Assembly (NCBI GenBank): GCA_002291495.1
Contig: DBAE01000158.1
Location: 1 to 8,375 of the forward strand
Length of the DNA: 8,375 nt
From: Bacteriovoracaceae bacterium UBA1018
Lineage (GTDB): Bacteria > Bdellovibrionota > UBA1018
Reading direction: 5' to 3'
In this document: piece by piece, positions 1-6,459 of the stretch
Layout of the letters: each line of letters begins with the position of its first letter
Numbering within the stretch: the stretch's first letter is position 1
Notes under the pieces: generated by a model
What the model saw: the letters and a program-made list of their open reading frames with translations, nothing else
Told to the model about the DNA's origin: nothing
The model's database searches: none
Program-made: the position numbers and the translations under genes

Positions 1-1565
1 AAGGGGAGATGCCACGTGAAATCGTCACTCGTTTGGCAGAACTTGGAATCTTGGGCATCGCTGTTCCTGAAGAGCTGGGAGGATTGGGACTTCCTCAATC
101 CGGATACGCTCGAGTCATGCAAGAAGTCGCTTCAATGGACGGCTCTCTCGCGGTCACCCTAGGTGCACATCAAAGTATTGGTTACAAAGCCTTGATGCTC
201 TTTGGAAGCGAAGATCAAAAAGAAAAATATCTTCCTCGTTTAGCCTCAGGCGAGCTCATCGCCTGTTACTGTTTGACCGAACCTGGCAGTGGATCGGATG
301 CGGCTTCGATCAAAACTAAGGCAGTGCTCTCAGACGACGGTACTCACTACCTTCTGACCGGAAATAAACTTTGGATTACAAATGGTGGCATTGCCAATTT
401 CATGACGATATTTGCAAAAACCGAAGTGCTCGAAGGCGGGACCAAGAAAGACAAAGTTACTTGTTTCATTCTTGAGATGCCCGCAGATGGAGTCACCATA
501 GGTGCCGCCGAGCATAAACTTGGGATCAGATCTTCTTGGACTAACGCAATTCATTTCGATCAAGTCAAAATTCCAGTTCAGAATATTGTGGGTGGAATTG
601 GCCAAGGATTTAAAGTCGCGATGGGCGTTCTCAATCATGGTCGTCTCGGATTGGCCGCGGGATGTGTAGGAGGATCCAAAAACGCACTGAAGGCATCTAT
701 CGAGCATGCTAACCAGCGTGTTCAATTTCAGAAGAAAATTGGTGAGTACGGCATGATCAAGGAAAAGATTGGCCGAATGATGGTCAACACTTACGTTGCT
801 GAGAGCATGGTTTACATGACTACTTCGCTGATTGATCGCAAAGATGTCGACTATGCTGTTGAAAGTGCGATCGCTAAAATATTTTGCTCTGAAACTTTGT
901 GGGAATGCGTGGATGAAAATATGCAGATCTGGGCCGGCAATGGATACATGAAAGAATATCCATACGAGAGATGGCTCAGAGACGCGCGTATTAATCGCAT
1001 CTTTGAAGGAACGAACGAAATCTTGCGTGCATTTATCGCTCTTTCTGGGATGCAGGCTCCCGGGCAAGAACTCGCAGGTCTAGCTGAGGCAATCAAATAC
1101 CCATTGAAGGGGCTAGGACCTGTCAGTGATTTCGTATTTAGAAAGATTAAACAAAACGTTGTCGGCCAATCGATTAATCAAGCACATCCTTCGTTGAAAC
1201 GTTTGGCTGGGATCCTTGAGGAGTACTCAGTTGAGTTTGCCGCACAAATTGAAACTCTGTTGCGTCGTCATGGAAAACAAATCTATCTCGAGCAATTTGT
1301 TCAGAAGCGCATTGCAGATATTGCCATCGATTTTTATGGGATGACCTGTGTTTTGGCTCGTGTCACTCGAGCAATTCAAGATCGGGGTGGACCAGACAAA
1401 TGTGAGCTTGAGATTTCAATTGCGGAGTCTTTCTTCACGCGAGCAAACCGAAGAGTCCGGTCAAACTTTAAGTCTCTGGATCGAAATGATGACGAATATA
1501 TCAATCTGATCGCTGATAAAGCGTATGAGAGTGGGAAGTATCCATTTGATTTTATAGCGGAGTAA
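1..1565 (+). CDS. Acyl-CoA dehydrogenase, very-long-chain (VLCAD/ACAD9) type, 5'-truncated by window edge
   Basis: FAD-dependent enzyme that introduces the trans-2 double bond into acyl-CoA, the first step of fatty-acid beta-oxidation, passing electrons to electron-transferring flavoprotein. The frame is open to the window edge (first whole codon at 3) and the ATG at 9 looks internal, so about 60-70 N-terminal residues are probably missing. Counting from that ATG, the acyl-CoA dehydrogenase signature CLTEPGSGSD is at about 88-97. The second signature, RIFEGTNEILR, is near 331-341, with the probable catalytic base Glu333. A C-terminal extension of about 170 residues (HPSLKRLA, EQFVQKRIADIAIDFYGM, ending YPFDFIAE) aligns with the extra domain of VLCAD/ACAD9, which short- and medium-chain enzymes lack; in mitochondria that domain serves membrane association and dimer contacts. 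The enzyme is probably cytoplasmic or peripheral to the inner membrane. The last four codons and the stop lie inside a long palindrome. Family assignment is firm; chain-length preference is inferred. Confidence 0.95.
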   Translation, partial: GEMPREIVTRLAELGILGIAVPEELGGLGLPQSGYARVMQEVASMDGSLAVTLGAHQSIGYKALMLFGSEDQKEKYLPRLASGELIACYCLTEPGSGSDAASIKTKAVLSDDGTHYLLTGNKLWITNGGIANFMTIFAKTEVLEGGTKKDKVTCFILEMPADGVTIGAAEHKLGIRSSWTNAIHFDQVKIPVQNIVGGIGQGFKVAMGVLNHGRLGLAAGCVGGSKNALKASIEHANQRVQFQKKIGEYGMIKEKIGRMMVNTYVAESMVYMTTSLIDRKDVDYAVESAIAKIFCSETLWECVDENMQIWAGNGYMKEYPYERWLRDARINRIFEGTNEILRAFIALSGMQAPGQELAGLAEAIKYPLKGLGPVSDFVFRKIKQNVVGQSINQAHPSLKRLAGILEEYSVEFAAQIETLLRRHGKQIYLEQFVQKRIADIAIDFYGMTCVLARVTRAIQDRGGPDKCELEISIAESFFTRANRRVRSNFKSLDRNDDEYINLIADKAYESGKYPFDFIAE

Positions 1566-1755
1566 ATCCACTCATCGCTAAATTCGATTATTCGAAGGCA
1601 CTTTTAAACAGTACATCTGAAAGCACGGCCATCCAGGCCTATATTACTCTCGCTTATGGTGCATCCTGCACACGCTCGAGAAACTTCAGATGTACTGTTT
1701 AAAAGTGCCTTCGGCTAAAAGCCTATTTCGATGAGTGGGTTTACTCCTCTATAAA
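1551..1755. repeat. 205-bp long imperfect inverted repeat (71-nt arms, 63-nt structured loop)
   Basis: Arms 1551-1621 and 1685-1755 pair symmetrically about position 1653, with 60 of 71 positions complementary. The inner 29 bp (1593-1621 with 1685-1713) are perfect. The outer 27 bp (1551-1577 with 1729-1755) have two mismatches, one of them G-U compatible in the plus-strand RNA. The 15-nt stretches between (1578-1592, 1714-1728) are equal in length but mostly unpaired. The loop 1622-1684 can fold into GGCC/GGCC (1627-1639) and a nested TCTCG/CGAGA stem (1648-1681) holding GTGCA/TGCAC (1659-1671). The left arm contains the stop codon of the acyl-CoA dehydrogenase gene (1563-1565), and the right arm ends 23 bp before the stop of the convergent gene. 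There is no clear U-tract after the right arm, so it is not a canonical terminator. It could be a miniature inverted-repeat element, a structured RNA or a bidirectional transcription block. Confidence 0.9.
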
Positions 1756-1778
1756 TTGGGTATGGCCATCTAGACGTA

Positions 1779-2708
1779 TTAGTCGATGTCCGGAAGCCGT
1801 TTATGTTTTTTCCACAGCGGGACCCAACTTTTTTTCTTCCATCGCTCCTGTGTGATTGCATCGAATACCCACGGGATCACGTAGACGCTCGGAGGGTTTC
1901 CATCTTTTAGATTCCGGAAAAGAACATCAAATCCTCCAAAGTTTTGAGGGATGGCGCCTCCTGTGCCTCTTTTCATATGGATCGCAAATGAATAGATGGC
2001 GGCTTCCGTATCTTTCTCGGTTATTATTTGCTCAATCCGTTGGATATCACCGATCATGCGTCGATTATGCCGACGGACCTGAGAGTTCGAATACTCGGTT
2101 GGAAAGATGATCCCGCTGGCAACCCCTGATACTAATGCAAAGATACCTTCAGCGCCGATACGAGGTAGATCATCCCAAGTAGTCGGGATATCCGTCTGAG
2201 CAACGAGATGACCAAATGCCAACGCGCTACTTGCTGCAGTATAAGGGCTGATCCATTTCCAGATAGATATTCGTTCAGAACCTAAGAGTTTGTTGAGGAA
2301 ATCTGTCGTCGAGATATTTTGATTTTTTTCGTAAATTCGGACGCGGTCGACAAAGCCTTTATGTCTGTCTTTGTTTCTCGGAATAGGACCATTCTTCTCA
2401 AAATGCTTTTGAAGGTCGTCATAGGAGTAGTGATGATTATCGAGCCCGTCGAACCTACTTAACACTTCATAATAGGCTTTTAGAATCGCTCGATAATAGT
2501 CTCGATTTTCATTGGATCGAACCTGCTGTGTATAATCAGGGATTAAGAGTTTTTCTGCATACTTAACCGAATAGCCACCGTTTTCGTAGGCAAGAGCTTC
2601 GCCACAGAACGCTCGAAGTCGATTGGGATTGTCTTGAGCCGTACCGGAAGAGGAAAATACCGGTCCGCAGAGCAGAATAGTGATTCGTATCCAACTTGGA
2701 ATTCTCAT
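1779..2708 (-). CDS. Exported protein of unknown family, tandem paralogue 1 (309 aa)
   Basis: I do not recognise the family. Residues 1-24 form a Sec signal peptide (MRIPSWIR, hydrophobic ILLCGPVF, likely cleavage GTA|QD). No lipobox is present, because the residue before Cys14 is Leu. The mature part has a single cysteine (Cys35). Recognisable blocks are IPDYTxxVRSN (56-66), HYSYDDLQ (93-100), DRVRIY (121-126), WKWISPYTA (150-158), EYS (205-207), AAIYSF, FGGFDVLFR and YVIPW near the C-terminus. Two weakly hydrophobic stretches (about 153-171 and 186-202) could be a membrane hairpin or buried helices. All these blocks recur in the neighbour at 2785-3711, at roughly one third identity by hand alignment. 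Start choice: ATG at 2708 follows AAAGGGG (2716-2722) with a 7-nt spacer. A promoter lies just upstream, so it is probably transcribed on its own. Likely periplasmic or envelope-located; function unknown. Confidence 0.85.
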   Translation of the reverse strand: MRIPSWIRITILLCGPVFSSSGTAQDNPNRLRAFCGEALAYENGGYSVKYAEKLLIPDYTQQVRSNENRDYYRAILKAYYEVLSRFDGLDNHHYSYDDLQKHFEKNGPIPRNKDRHKGFVDRVRIYEKNQNISTTDFLNKLLGSERISIWKWISPYTAASSALAFGHLVAQTDIPTTWDDLPRIGAEGIFALVSGVASGIIFPTEYSNSQVRRHNRRMIGDIQRIEQIITEKDTEAAIYSFAIHMKRGTGGAIPQNFGGFDVLFRNLKDGNPPSVYVIPWVFDAITQERWKKKSWVPLWKKHKRLPDID

Positions 2709-2731
2709 GTCGCATCCCCTTTGAGAGAGGT

Positions 2732-2760
2732 GCTATAGCCGATAGTGACTGATCCGGCAA
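2732..2760 (-). promoter_or_regulatory. Sigma70-like promoter of the gene ending at 1779
   Basis: On the minus strand, TTGCCG (2755-2760), a 17-nt spacer and TATAGC (2732-2737), followed by ACC. The -10 plus ACC block is identical to that before the upstream paralogue, and the distance to the ATG at 2708 is 23 nt. The predicted transcript start would be near 2725. Assignment is by consensus and by the matching paralogue promoter only. Confidence 0.5.
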
Positions 2761-2784
2761 CGTAAGACTCGGCACCCGATTGGA

Positions 2785-3711
2785 TTAACGTCTAGATGAT
2801 TTCACGACGCTATCAAGAGCCTTGTGATCCAATTCCCACGGGATGACATAAATTTCTGGCTTCAGGCTAACTTCGGATTTGCGGAAGAGAAAATCAAATC
2901 CGCCAAATACCATTGGGGCATAGCCGGTCCTTCCAGCAATACTAGCGTTTCGGGCCACGTAAAATGAGTAGATCGCGGCATCGGTTTGAGTTTCGATAAA
3001 CGCGCGTTCGAAATCTTTCACATCGTCTACGATCTTTCGATTGTTTCTGCGTCCTGAAGCATGGGAATACTCATCTGCAAATATTTTTGTGCTAGCAACC
3101 ATTAGAAAAAATGAAAGTCCGCCTTCGGCGATCGCACCTATGACGTCCTGTTGAGCCATCCATCCTTCTGCCTGTGCGAAAAAATGTGCGTAACCTGAAA
3201 CGGATAAAGTCGCGGTATATGGGGTGATCCATTTCCAGAAGGGCACTTTGCGAGTCACGATAAGATCTGAGATCACGTCTGCGGGACGAACATTATCTTT
3301 TAGTTGGTATATTCTGACGCGATCGATCCAGGAGTTAATCTCCTTAAGTTCATTATCCTGAAAGGTATAGGTACGTTCGTGGTTTTGAGGAATGGGAATA
3401 TTTTTTTGGAAGTAGTTTTGAAGGTCCTGGTAGGAATAGTGCTTCGAATGGCCATTGAAGAGTTTTAACTGTTCGTAGTAGCTTTTTAGAGTATTTCGAT
3501 ATCGATCGAGTTCTTGGTTCGAGCGAATCGGAGTCGTATAATCTGGTAAAACATGGCTTTCAACCCGCGGCACCGAATAGAGTGTACCGTTATAAGTGAG
3601 TGCTCGCGAGCAGTGAGACGAAACCGGTTTAGGTTTGTCTTGGCCATAAAGGACTGATGGTGCGAGCCCTGCGATACAAAAGATTACCCAAAACCATCTC
3701 AATGTAACCAT
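2785..3711 (-). CDS. Exported protein of unknown family, tandem paralogue 2 (308 aa)
   Basis: Paralogue of the adjacent downstream gene; family not recognised. Signal peptide of about 23 residues (MVTLRWFWVIFCIAGLA, likely cleavage LYG|QD), then one mature cysteine (Cys34) at the position equivalent to Cys35 of the neighbour. Shared blocks in order: LPDYTxxIRSN, YRxxLKxYYE, HYSYQDLQ, PIPQN, DRVRIY, WKWITPYTA, EYS with a following RRxNR, DAAIYSF, FGGFDFLFRK and YVIPW. It has an extra segment of about 12 residues before WIDRVRIY (around YTFQDNELKEINS) absent from the neighbour, and it lacks the basic C-terminal tail of that protein. Hydrophobic stretches follow WKWI and AEGG. ATG at 3711 is preceded by AAAGGA (3719-3724) with a 7-nt spacer. 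It has its own promoter directly behind the stop of the upstream gene. Probably periplasmic or membrane-associated; role unknown. Confidence 0.85.
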   Translation of the reverse strand: MVTLRWFWVIFCIAGLAPSVLYGQDKPKPVSSHCSRALTYNGTLYSVPRVESHVLPDYTTPIRSNQELDRYRNTLKSYYEQLKLFNGHSKHYSYQDLQNYFQKNIPIPQNHERTYTFQDNELKEINSWIDRVRIYQLKDNVRPADVISDLIVTRKVPFWKWITPYTATLSVSGYAHFFAQAEGWMAQQDVIGAIAEGGLSFFLMVASTKIFADEYSHASGRRNNRKIVDDVKDFERAFIETQTDAAIYSFYVARNASIAGRTGYAPMVFGGFDFLFRKSEVSLKPEIYVIPWELDHKALDSVVKSSRR

Positions 3712-3746
3712 ATTTATTTCCTTTGTAGTGCTCTGTTTAGTGCGGT

Positions 3747-3775
3747 GCTATATCCAAAGCACAAGGACTGGTCAA
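3747..3775 (-). promoter_or_regulatory. Sigma70-like promoter of the gene ending at 2785
   Basis: On the minus strand, TTGACC (3770-3775), a 17-nt spacer and TATAGC (3747-3752), followed by ACC. The -35 box matches TTGACA at five of six positions and the -10 matches TATAAT at four. It begins 8 bp after the stop codon of the preceding operon and lies 35 nt before the ATG at 3711, with CAAAGG as the leader ribosome-binding region. The paralogue has the same TATAGCACC block and spacing. Confidence 0.6.
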
Positions 3776-3783
3776 TTAATCAC

Positions 3784-4842
3784 TCAGTGCCGCTCTAAAC
3801 CACCTCGAAAGATCTCCAGTAGGTCTCCGCAAGAGATACCTGATTTGCCCACGCCCTTGGGGAAGGTGTCTTTCATTTGGCTTCTGAGCTTCTGAACCGC
3901 TGACAGATGCTCCGGAGTGACTAAGGGGTCCTTGAGGAGCCTGGCCTCGGTTTTTTCGACTTCTGCTGCGAGTTCCAATTTATGAGGAAGTTCTGCGACT
4001 CGAGTGAAGAGTGAATAAATCACCTCGATATCCTTCAAGTTACCATGATCTCTGTAGAGTGCAGTCTGTCTCACGAGTATTTCCTGAAGTATCCGAATAA
4101 GTTTTTCGCTCTTCTCAGGTACGAATGAATTTCGCTGAATCTGGATCATAAGCCCTTCAGTAAATGCAACCGTGACATGTCCAAGTTTGTCATAGAGTGA
4201 AAGGAGTGTAATAACTCGAGTGATATCTCGATCCGTAAATATATTTGCCCGTCTTAAATCATCAGAAGAAACACGCAACACTTCGTCTTCGGGGTGGCCC
4301 TTCGAGACAGATTTCATGATGGCGGTTAATAATTGACTGCTATTGGCTTGATGGGGCGAGACCTTCGTTAATATCCGATATGCTCGCATTCGAGAATGGG
4401 ATTCACTATCCATGTCGATGGCTTGACTGATGTAATTAAGAAGTAATGTCTCAACCGCGGTTTTATTTTCAATCGTTGATGCGTTTTCTCCCATCGATAC
4501 GATTTTTTCTTCGAACATACTGAGGAAAGTCTCACGTGTAACGAAGTGAGTTTCTTCTCTGAGCATGAGTGGCAATTTAGCCCAGAATCTCTGATCGAGT
4601 TTGAGTTTTCGAGCCCATTTGAATGGGGAATTGATTGCTGCTAAGCAGATCCATTGACCATCTTCCGATAACTGCTCGAAGACGTATTCTGACAAATTTT
4701 CTATAAATTGCGGATCCTGAAGCTGAGCTAAGGCAAGCTTAGTTCGGAATACATTTTTTGCTCGCAAGTATACTTTAAGTTCGAGTGCGTCCTCATCGAT
4801 GCTGTCTACGTGTGTGAGGGTGCGATGAAGCTCGTTATCCAA
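3784..4842 (-). CDS. Hypothetical mostly helical protein, TTG start (352 aa); N-terminus uncertain
   Basis: No family recognised. The chain is rich in charged and leucine-containing stretches that look alpha-helical throughout (for example RILQEILVRQTALYRD and EVEKTEARLLKD), with only two cysteines, one in the ending SCGDLLEIFRGGLERH. No signal peptide or membrane segment is visible from this start. The TTG at 4842 was chosen because AGGAG (4848-4852) precedes it by 5 nt and no ATG, GTG or other TTG exists in this frame upstream. However, the frame stays open from the TTG back to 5022, past the stop of the upstream gene at 4988, and the encoded extension (for example FPLITRISLAIQAYNYQ and ESAWKEYFYLAGVDLD) looks protein-like. 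The true product may therefore be longer, or may be the rear part of a gene broken by a single-base indel. Third gene of a minus-strand operon after 6347-5880 and 5908-4988. Confidence 0.75.
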   Translation of the reverse strand: MDNELHRTLTHVDSIDEDALELKVYLRAKNVFRTKLALAQLQDPQFIENLSEYVFEQLSEDGQWICLAAINSPFKWARKLKLDQRFWAKLPLMLREETHFVTRETFLSMFEEKIVSMGENASTIENKTAVETLLLNYISQAIDMDSESHSRMRAYRILTKVSPHQANSSQLLTAIMKSVSKGHPEDEVLRVSSDDLRRANIFTDRDITRVITLLSLYDKLGHVTVAFTEGLMIQIQRNSFVPEKSEKLIRILQEILVRQTALYRDHGNLKDIEVIYSLFTRVAELPHKLELAAEVEKTEARLLKDPLVTPEHLSAVQKLRSQMKDTFPKGVGKSGISCGDLLEIFRGGLERH

Positions 4843-4847
4843 ATCAA

Positions 4848-4852
4848 CTCCT
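4848..4852 (-). promoter_or_regulatory. Ribosome-binding site supporting the TTG start at 4842
   Basis: AGGAG on the minus strand, 5 nt before TTG. It is the only Shine-Dalgarno-like signal near a possible start in this frame, and it decides the start call. It could be fortuitous, because the surrounding sequence is itself open in the same frame. Confidence 0.5.
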
Positions 4853-4987
4853 GCAAGATAAAAGTACTCTTTCCATGCCGATTCCGGAGCTATGAAAGAT
4901 TTTGGATCTGAAGAGCTCTCTGTCTGATAGTTGTAGGCCTGAATTGCTAAACTAATGCGTGTAATTAGAGGGAACTCGTCGAAGTCC

Positions 4988-5908
4988 TTACAAATGCATT
5001 TTATATTTTGATGGAATTTCTCTCATCTTTGGATAGGGGGTGTAGGGGAGTTCGGTTAAGTAAGTGGCCTGCGTCTCGCCTGTTTTAGGATTTTTAGATA
5101 GAGTTACCACTTTATGTTCGGGTGCAAACTCGTCACCATTCATCTCAGTGTGAAACTGAAAGCTAATGAGTTTATCAAAATCGAGAAGTTGTTTTATGGA
5201 GAGCTGGTAGAGGTCTGTGATTGTCTGGTAGACGTATTGCTCATTTTGTTGTGGAATCCATCGCAATTTATAAAATCTGAGAACGACAGCAGCGTCGTAG
5301 GCACGCTTCGTTAAGGAGTATTCATGTCTCGGGATCATTTTGTTTTTGAGTAAAATGCCACGCTTCAGTGAAGTTTGAGTTCCCTTGAGACGGATTGACA
5401 CTAATTCCTGAAGAAGGGCGGGAGGAAGGCTGCTGAACTTAGAAAGTCCAATGAGAACTTCGTTTCGGGCCTTAGAGGATAGAACTTCGAAATAATCGAA
5501 TGCTCTATTTAATTTGGAATCCGGATAAAGATGTCGAGGTATTTCAGATCGGATCTGATAGAGTGCGCGGATCATTTTTGGCACGAGATTCTGCGGGTCC
5601 TCCTCGGAGTTATACGCGAGCTGAGCGAATCTCATCTCAGCAGCATCGTCTGCGCGCGAAAAGAAAGACCGCCACTCTGATTGTTTGAGTATACTTGTAC
5701 GCCCATACTTCTGGTAGAGCTGCAGAAAGAACTGCATTACTTCAACCGGGTTTGTCCGGGGGCTCCTTAAGTTGGACTCCATGATGGGGCGCAATTCTTC
5801 ACCGGTAACAGCTGCGTCCGCGAAGCCGGTACTGGCAGTTAAGCTAACAACCAAGCTTATTAGACAGATCAAAGAAGACCTAGGATTGATAGGGAACCAA
5901 GGGATCAT
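4988..5908 (-). CDS. Exported hypothetical protein (306 aa), second gene of operon
   Basis: Family not recognised. An N-terminal signal peptide (MIPWFPINPRSS, then hydrophobic LICLISLVVSLTA, cleavage near FADA|AV at residues 30-33) marks it as exported. The mature chain has no cysteine and appears largely helical (for example NPVEVMQFFLQLYQKYG, PALLQELVSIRLKG and YQTITDLYQLSIKQLLDFD). It ends in a more beta-like tail with HKVVTLSKNPKTGETQATY and a proline/tyrosine-rich stretch (PYTPYPKM). ATG at 5908 lies inside the end of the upstream gene (29-bp overlap), with AGAAGG about 10 nt before it, which suggests translational coupling. The stop at 4988-4990 falls inside a downstream +1 frame that leads without interruption into the next gene, so the natural C-terminus deserves checking. 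Likely periplasmic; function unknown. Confidence 0.82.
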   Translation of the reverse strand: MIPWFPINPRSSLICLISLVVSLTASTGFADAAVTGEELRPIMESNLRSPRTNPVEVMQFFLQLYQKYGRTSILKQSEWRSFFSRADDAAEMRFAQLAYNSEEDPQNLVPKMIRALYQIRSEIPRHLYPDSKLNRAFDYFEVLSSKARNEVLIGLSKFSSLPPALLQELVSIRLKGTQTSLKRGILLKNKMIPRHEYSLTKRAYDAAVVLRFYKLRWIPQQNEQYVYQTITDLYQLSIKQLLDFDKLISFQFHTEMNGDEFAPEHKVVTLSKNPKTGETQATYLTELPYTPYPKMREIPSKYKMHL

Positions 5909-6347
5909 CGTCTGCTAACCTTCTGCACTTAATTTTGTAAAAGTATCCCTCCCACTGAACCATGGCTCCAAACTGATTGTCGTCTTTGGGATAGACGTAG
6001 TGTTTAGGGATCTTATAAATCGGATCACCGTTATCATCCAGAACCGGGTTGCCCTCCTCATCGACTGAATGGTTTGGAGTATAAATCTCGACATAAAGCT
6101 TTTCATTTCCGACAGGCGGATTTGGCGTCCAGATATCGATTTTGATCTCGATCGCTGTGTTCATCGACCACGCACCGTATTGGAGCGGTTTATCGAGCGG
6201 GATTTGAAAGTGTTGGATTAATGAAAACGGATTTGAAGCAAATTGTTCGTATACTAGGCAATCATAGTAAGTGGTCGCAGACGCAAAAGATGAAAAAAGA
6301 CTACTGAATGACAAAAGAAGAAAGAAATTTACGGCCCCGCGCATCAT
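5880..6347 (-). CDS. Small exported two-cysteine protein (155 aa), first gene of operon
   Basis: Not recognised. Signal peptide at residues 1-24 (MMRGAVNFFLLLSFSSLF, cleavage ASA|TT), giving a mature protein of about 131 residues. The mature chain has exactly two cysteines, Cys30 (YYDCLVYE) and Cys141 (YKIKCRRL), near its two ends, so a disulfide tying the termini is plausible. The middle is beta-like (AIEIKIDIW, EKLYVEIYTP, AMVQWEGYFYKIK) with an acidic turn region containing EEGNPVLDDNGDP; an extracytoplasmic beta-sandwich is a reasonable guess. Two adjacent ATG codons occur; the first (6347) follows GGGGGA with a 7-nt spacer. A promoter lies 45-73 nt upstream. Its stop overlaps the start of the next gene by 29 bp. 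Similar cysteine placement is seen in the two plus-strand proteins across the divergent region. Confidence 0.82.
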   Translation of the reverse strand: MMRGAVNFFLLLSFSSLFSSFASATTYYDCLVYEQFASNPFSLIQHFQIPLDKPLQYGAWSMNTAIEIKIDIWTPNPPVGNEKLYVEIYTPNHSVDEEGNPVLDDNGDPIYKIPKHYVYPKDDNQFGAMVQWEGYFYKIKCRRLADDDPLVPYQS

Positions 6348-6391
6348 GATCTAATCCCCCAAGTGCGATCGAATGCTGACTTCCCGTGGGC

Positions 6392-6420
6392 CTTATAAAT
6401 GAGAAATTTGATAAAAACAA
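6392..6420 (-). promoter_or_regulatory. Sigma70-like promoter of the 6347-3784 operon
   Basis: On the minus strand, TTGTTT (6415-6420), a 17-nt spacer and TATAAG (6392-6397, five of six matches to TATAAT). Transcription would start near 6385 and give a leader of about 38 nt to the ATG at 6347. It lies in the 112-bp divergent region shared with the gene at 6460. Confidence 0.6.
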
Positions 6421-6459
6421 ATTGTATGAAGTAGGTGAGCAGGATACTTTTCTTTAATC

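Noticed and set aside
330..1096. Antisense open frames (up to 245 codons) within the acyl-CoA dehydrogenase gene
   Set aside because: They lie entirely opposite a strongly conserved coding region, have low-complexity unlikely translations and no ribosome-binding signal.
1713..1728. GGCT-AAA-AGCC hairpin followed by TATTT as an intrinsic terminator
   Set aside because: A 4-bp stem with an interrupted T run is too weak, and it competes with the much stronger long palindrome.
1551..1755. Reading the long palindrome as an integron attC site
   Set aside because: No RYYYAAC/GTTRRRY core pair at the proper ends, no cassette array and no integrase; the long perfect stem also differs from attC architecture.
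2630..2708. Lipoprotein signal peptide in the 1779-2708 gene because of Cys14
   Set aside because: The residue before the cysteine is Leu rather than Gly/Ala/Ser, and a good signal peptidase I site (GTA|QD) follows.
1767..2798. 11-bp inverted repeat CATCTAGACGT at 1767-1777 and 2788-2798, flanking the first paralogue
   Set aside because: Several 11-bp matches are expected by chance in a window of this size, and there is no transposase or site-specific recombination context.
4985..5005. Programmed +1 frameshift at the end of the 306-aa gene
   Set aside because: The sequence CAT TTG TAA offers poor re-pairing for a +1 slip and no stimulatory element is obvious; a simple indel or independent TTG start is more likely.
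5114..5688. Short plus-strand open frames opposite the 306-aa gene
   Set aside because: Antisense shadows without start signals, and they conflict with a signal-peptide-bearing gene in an operon.
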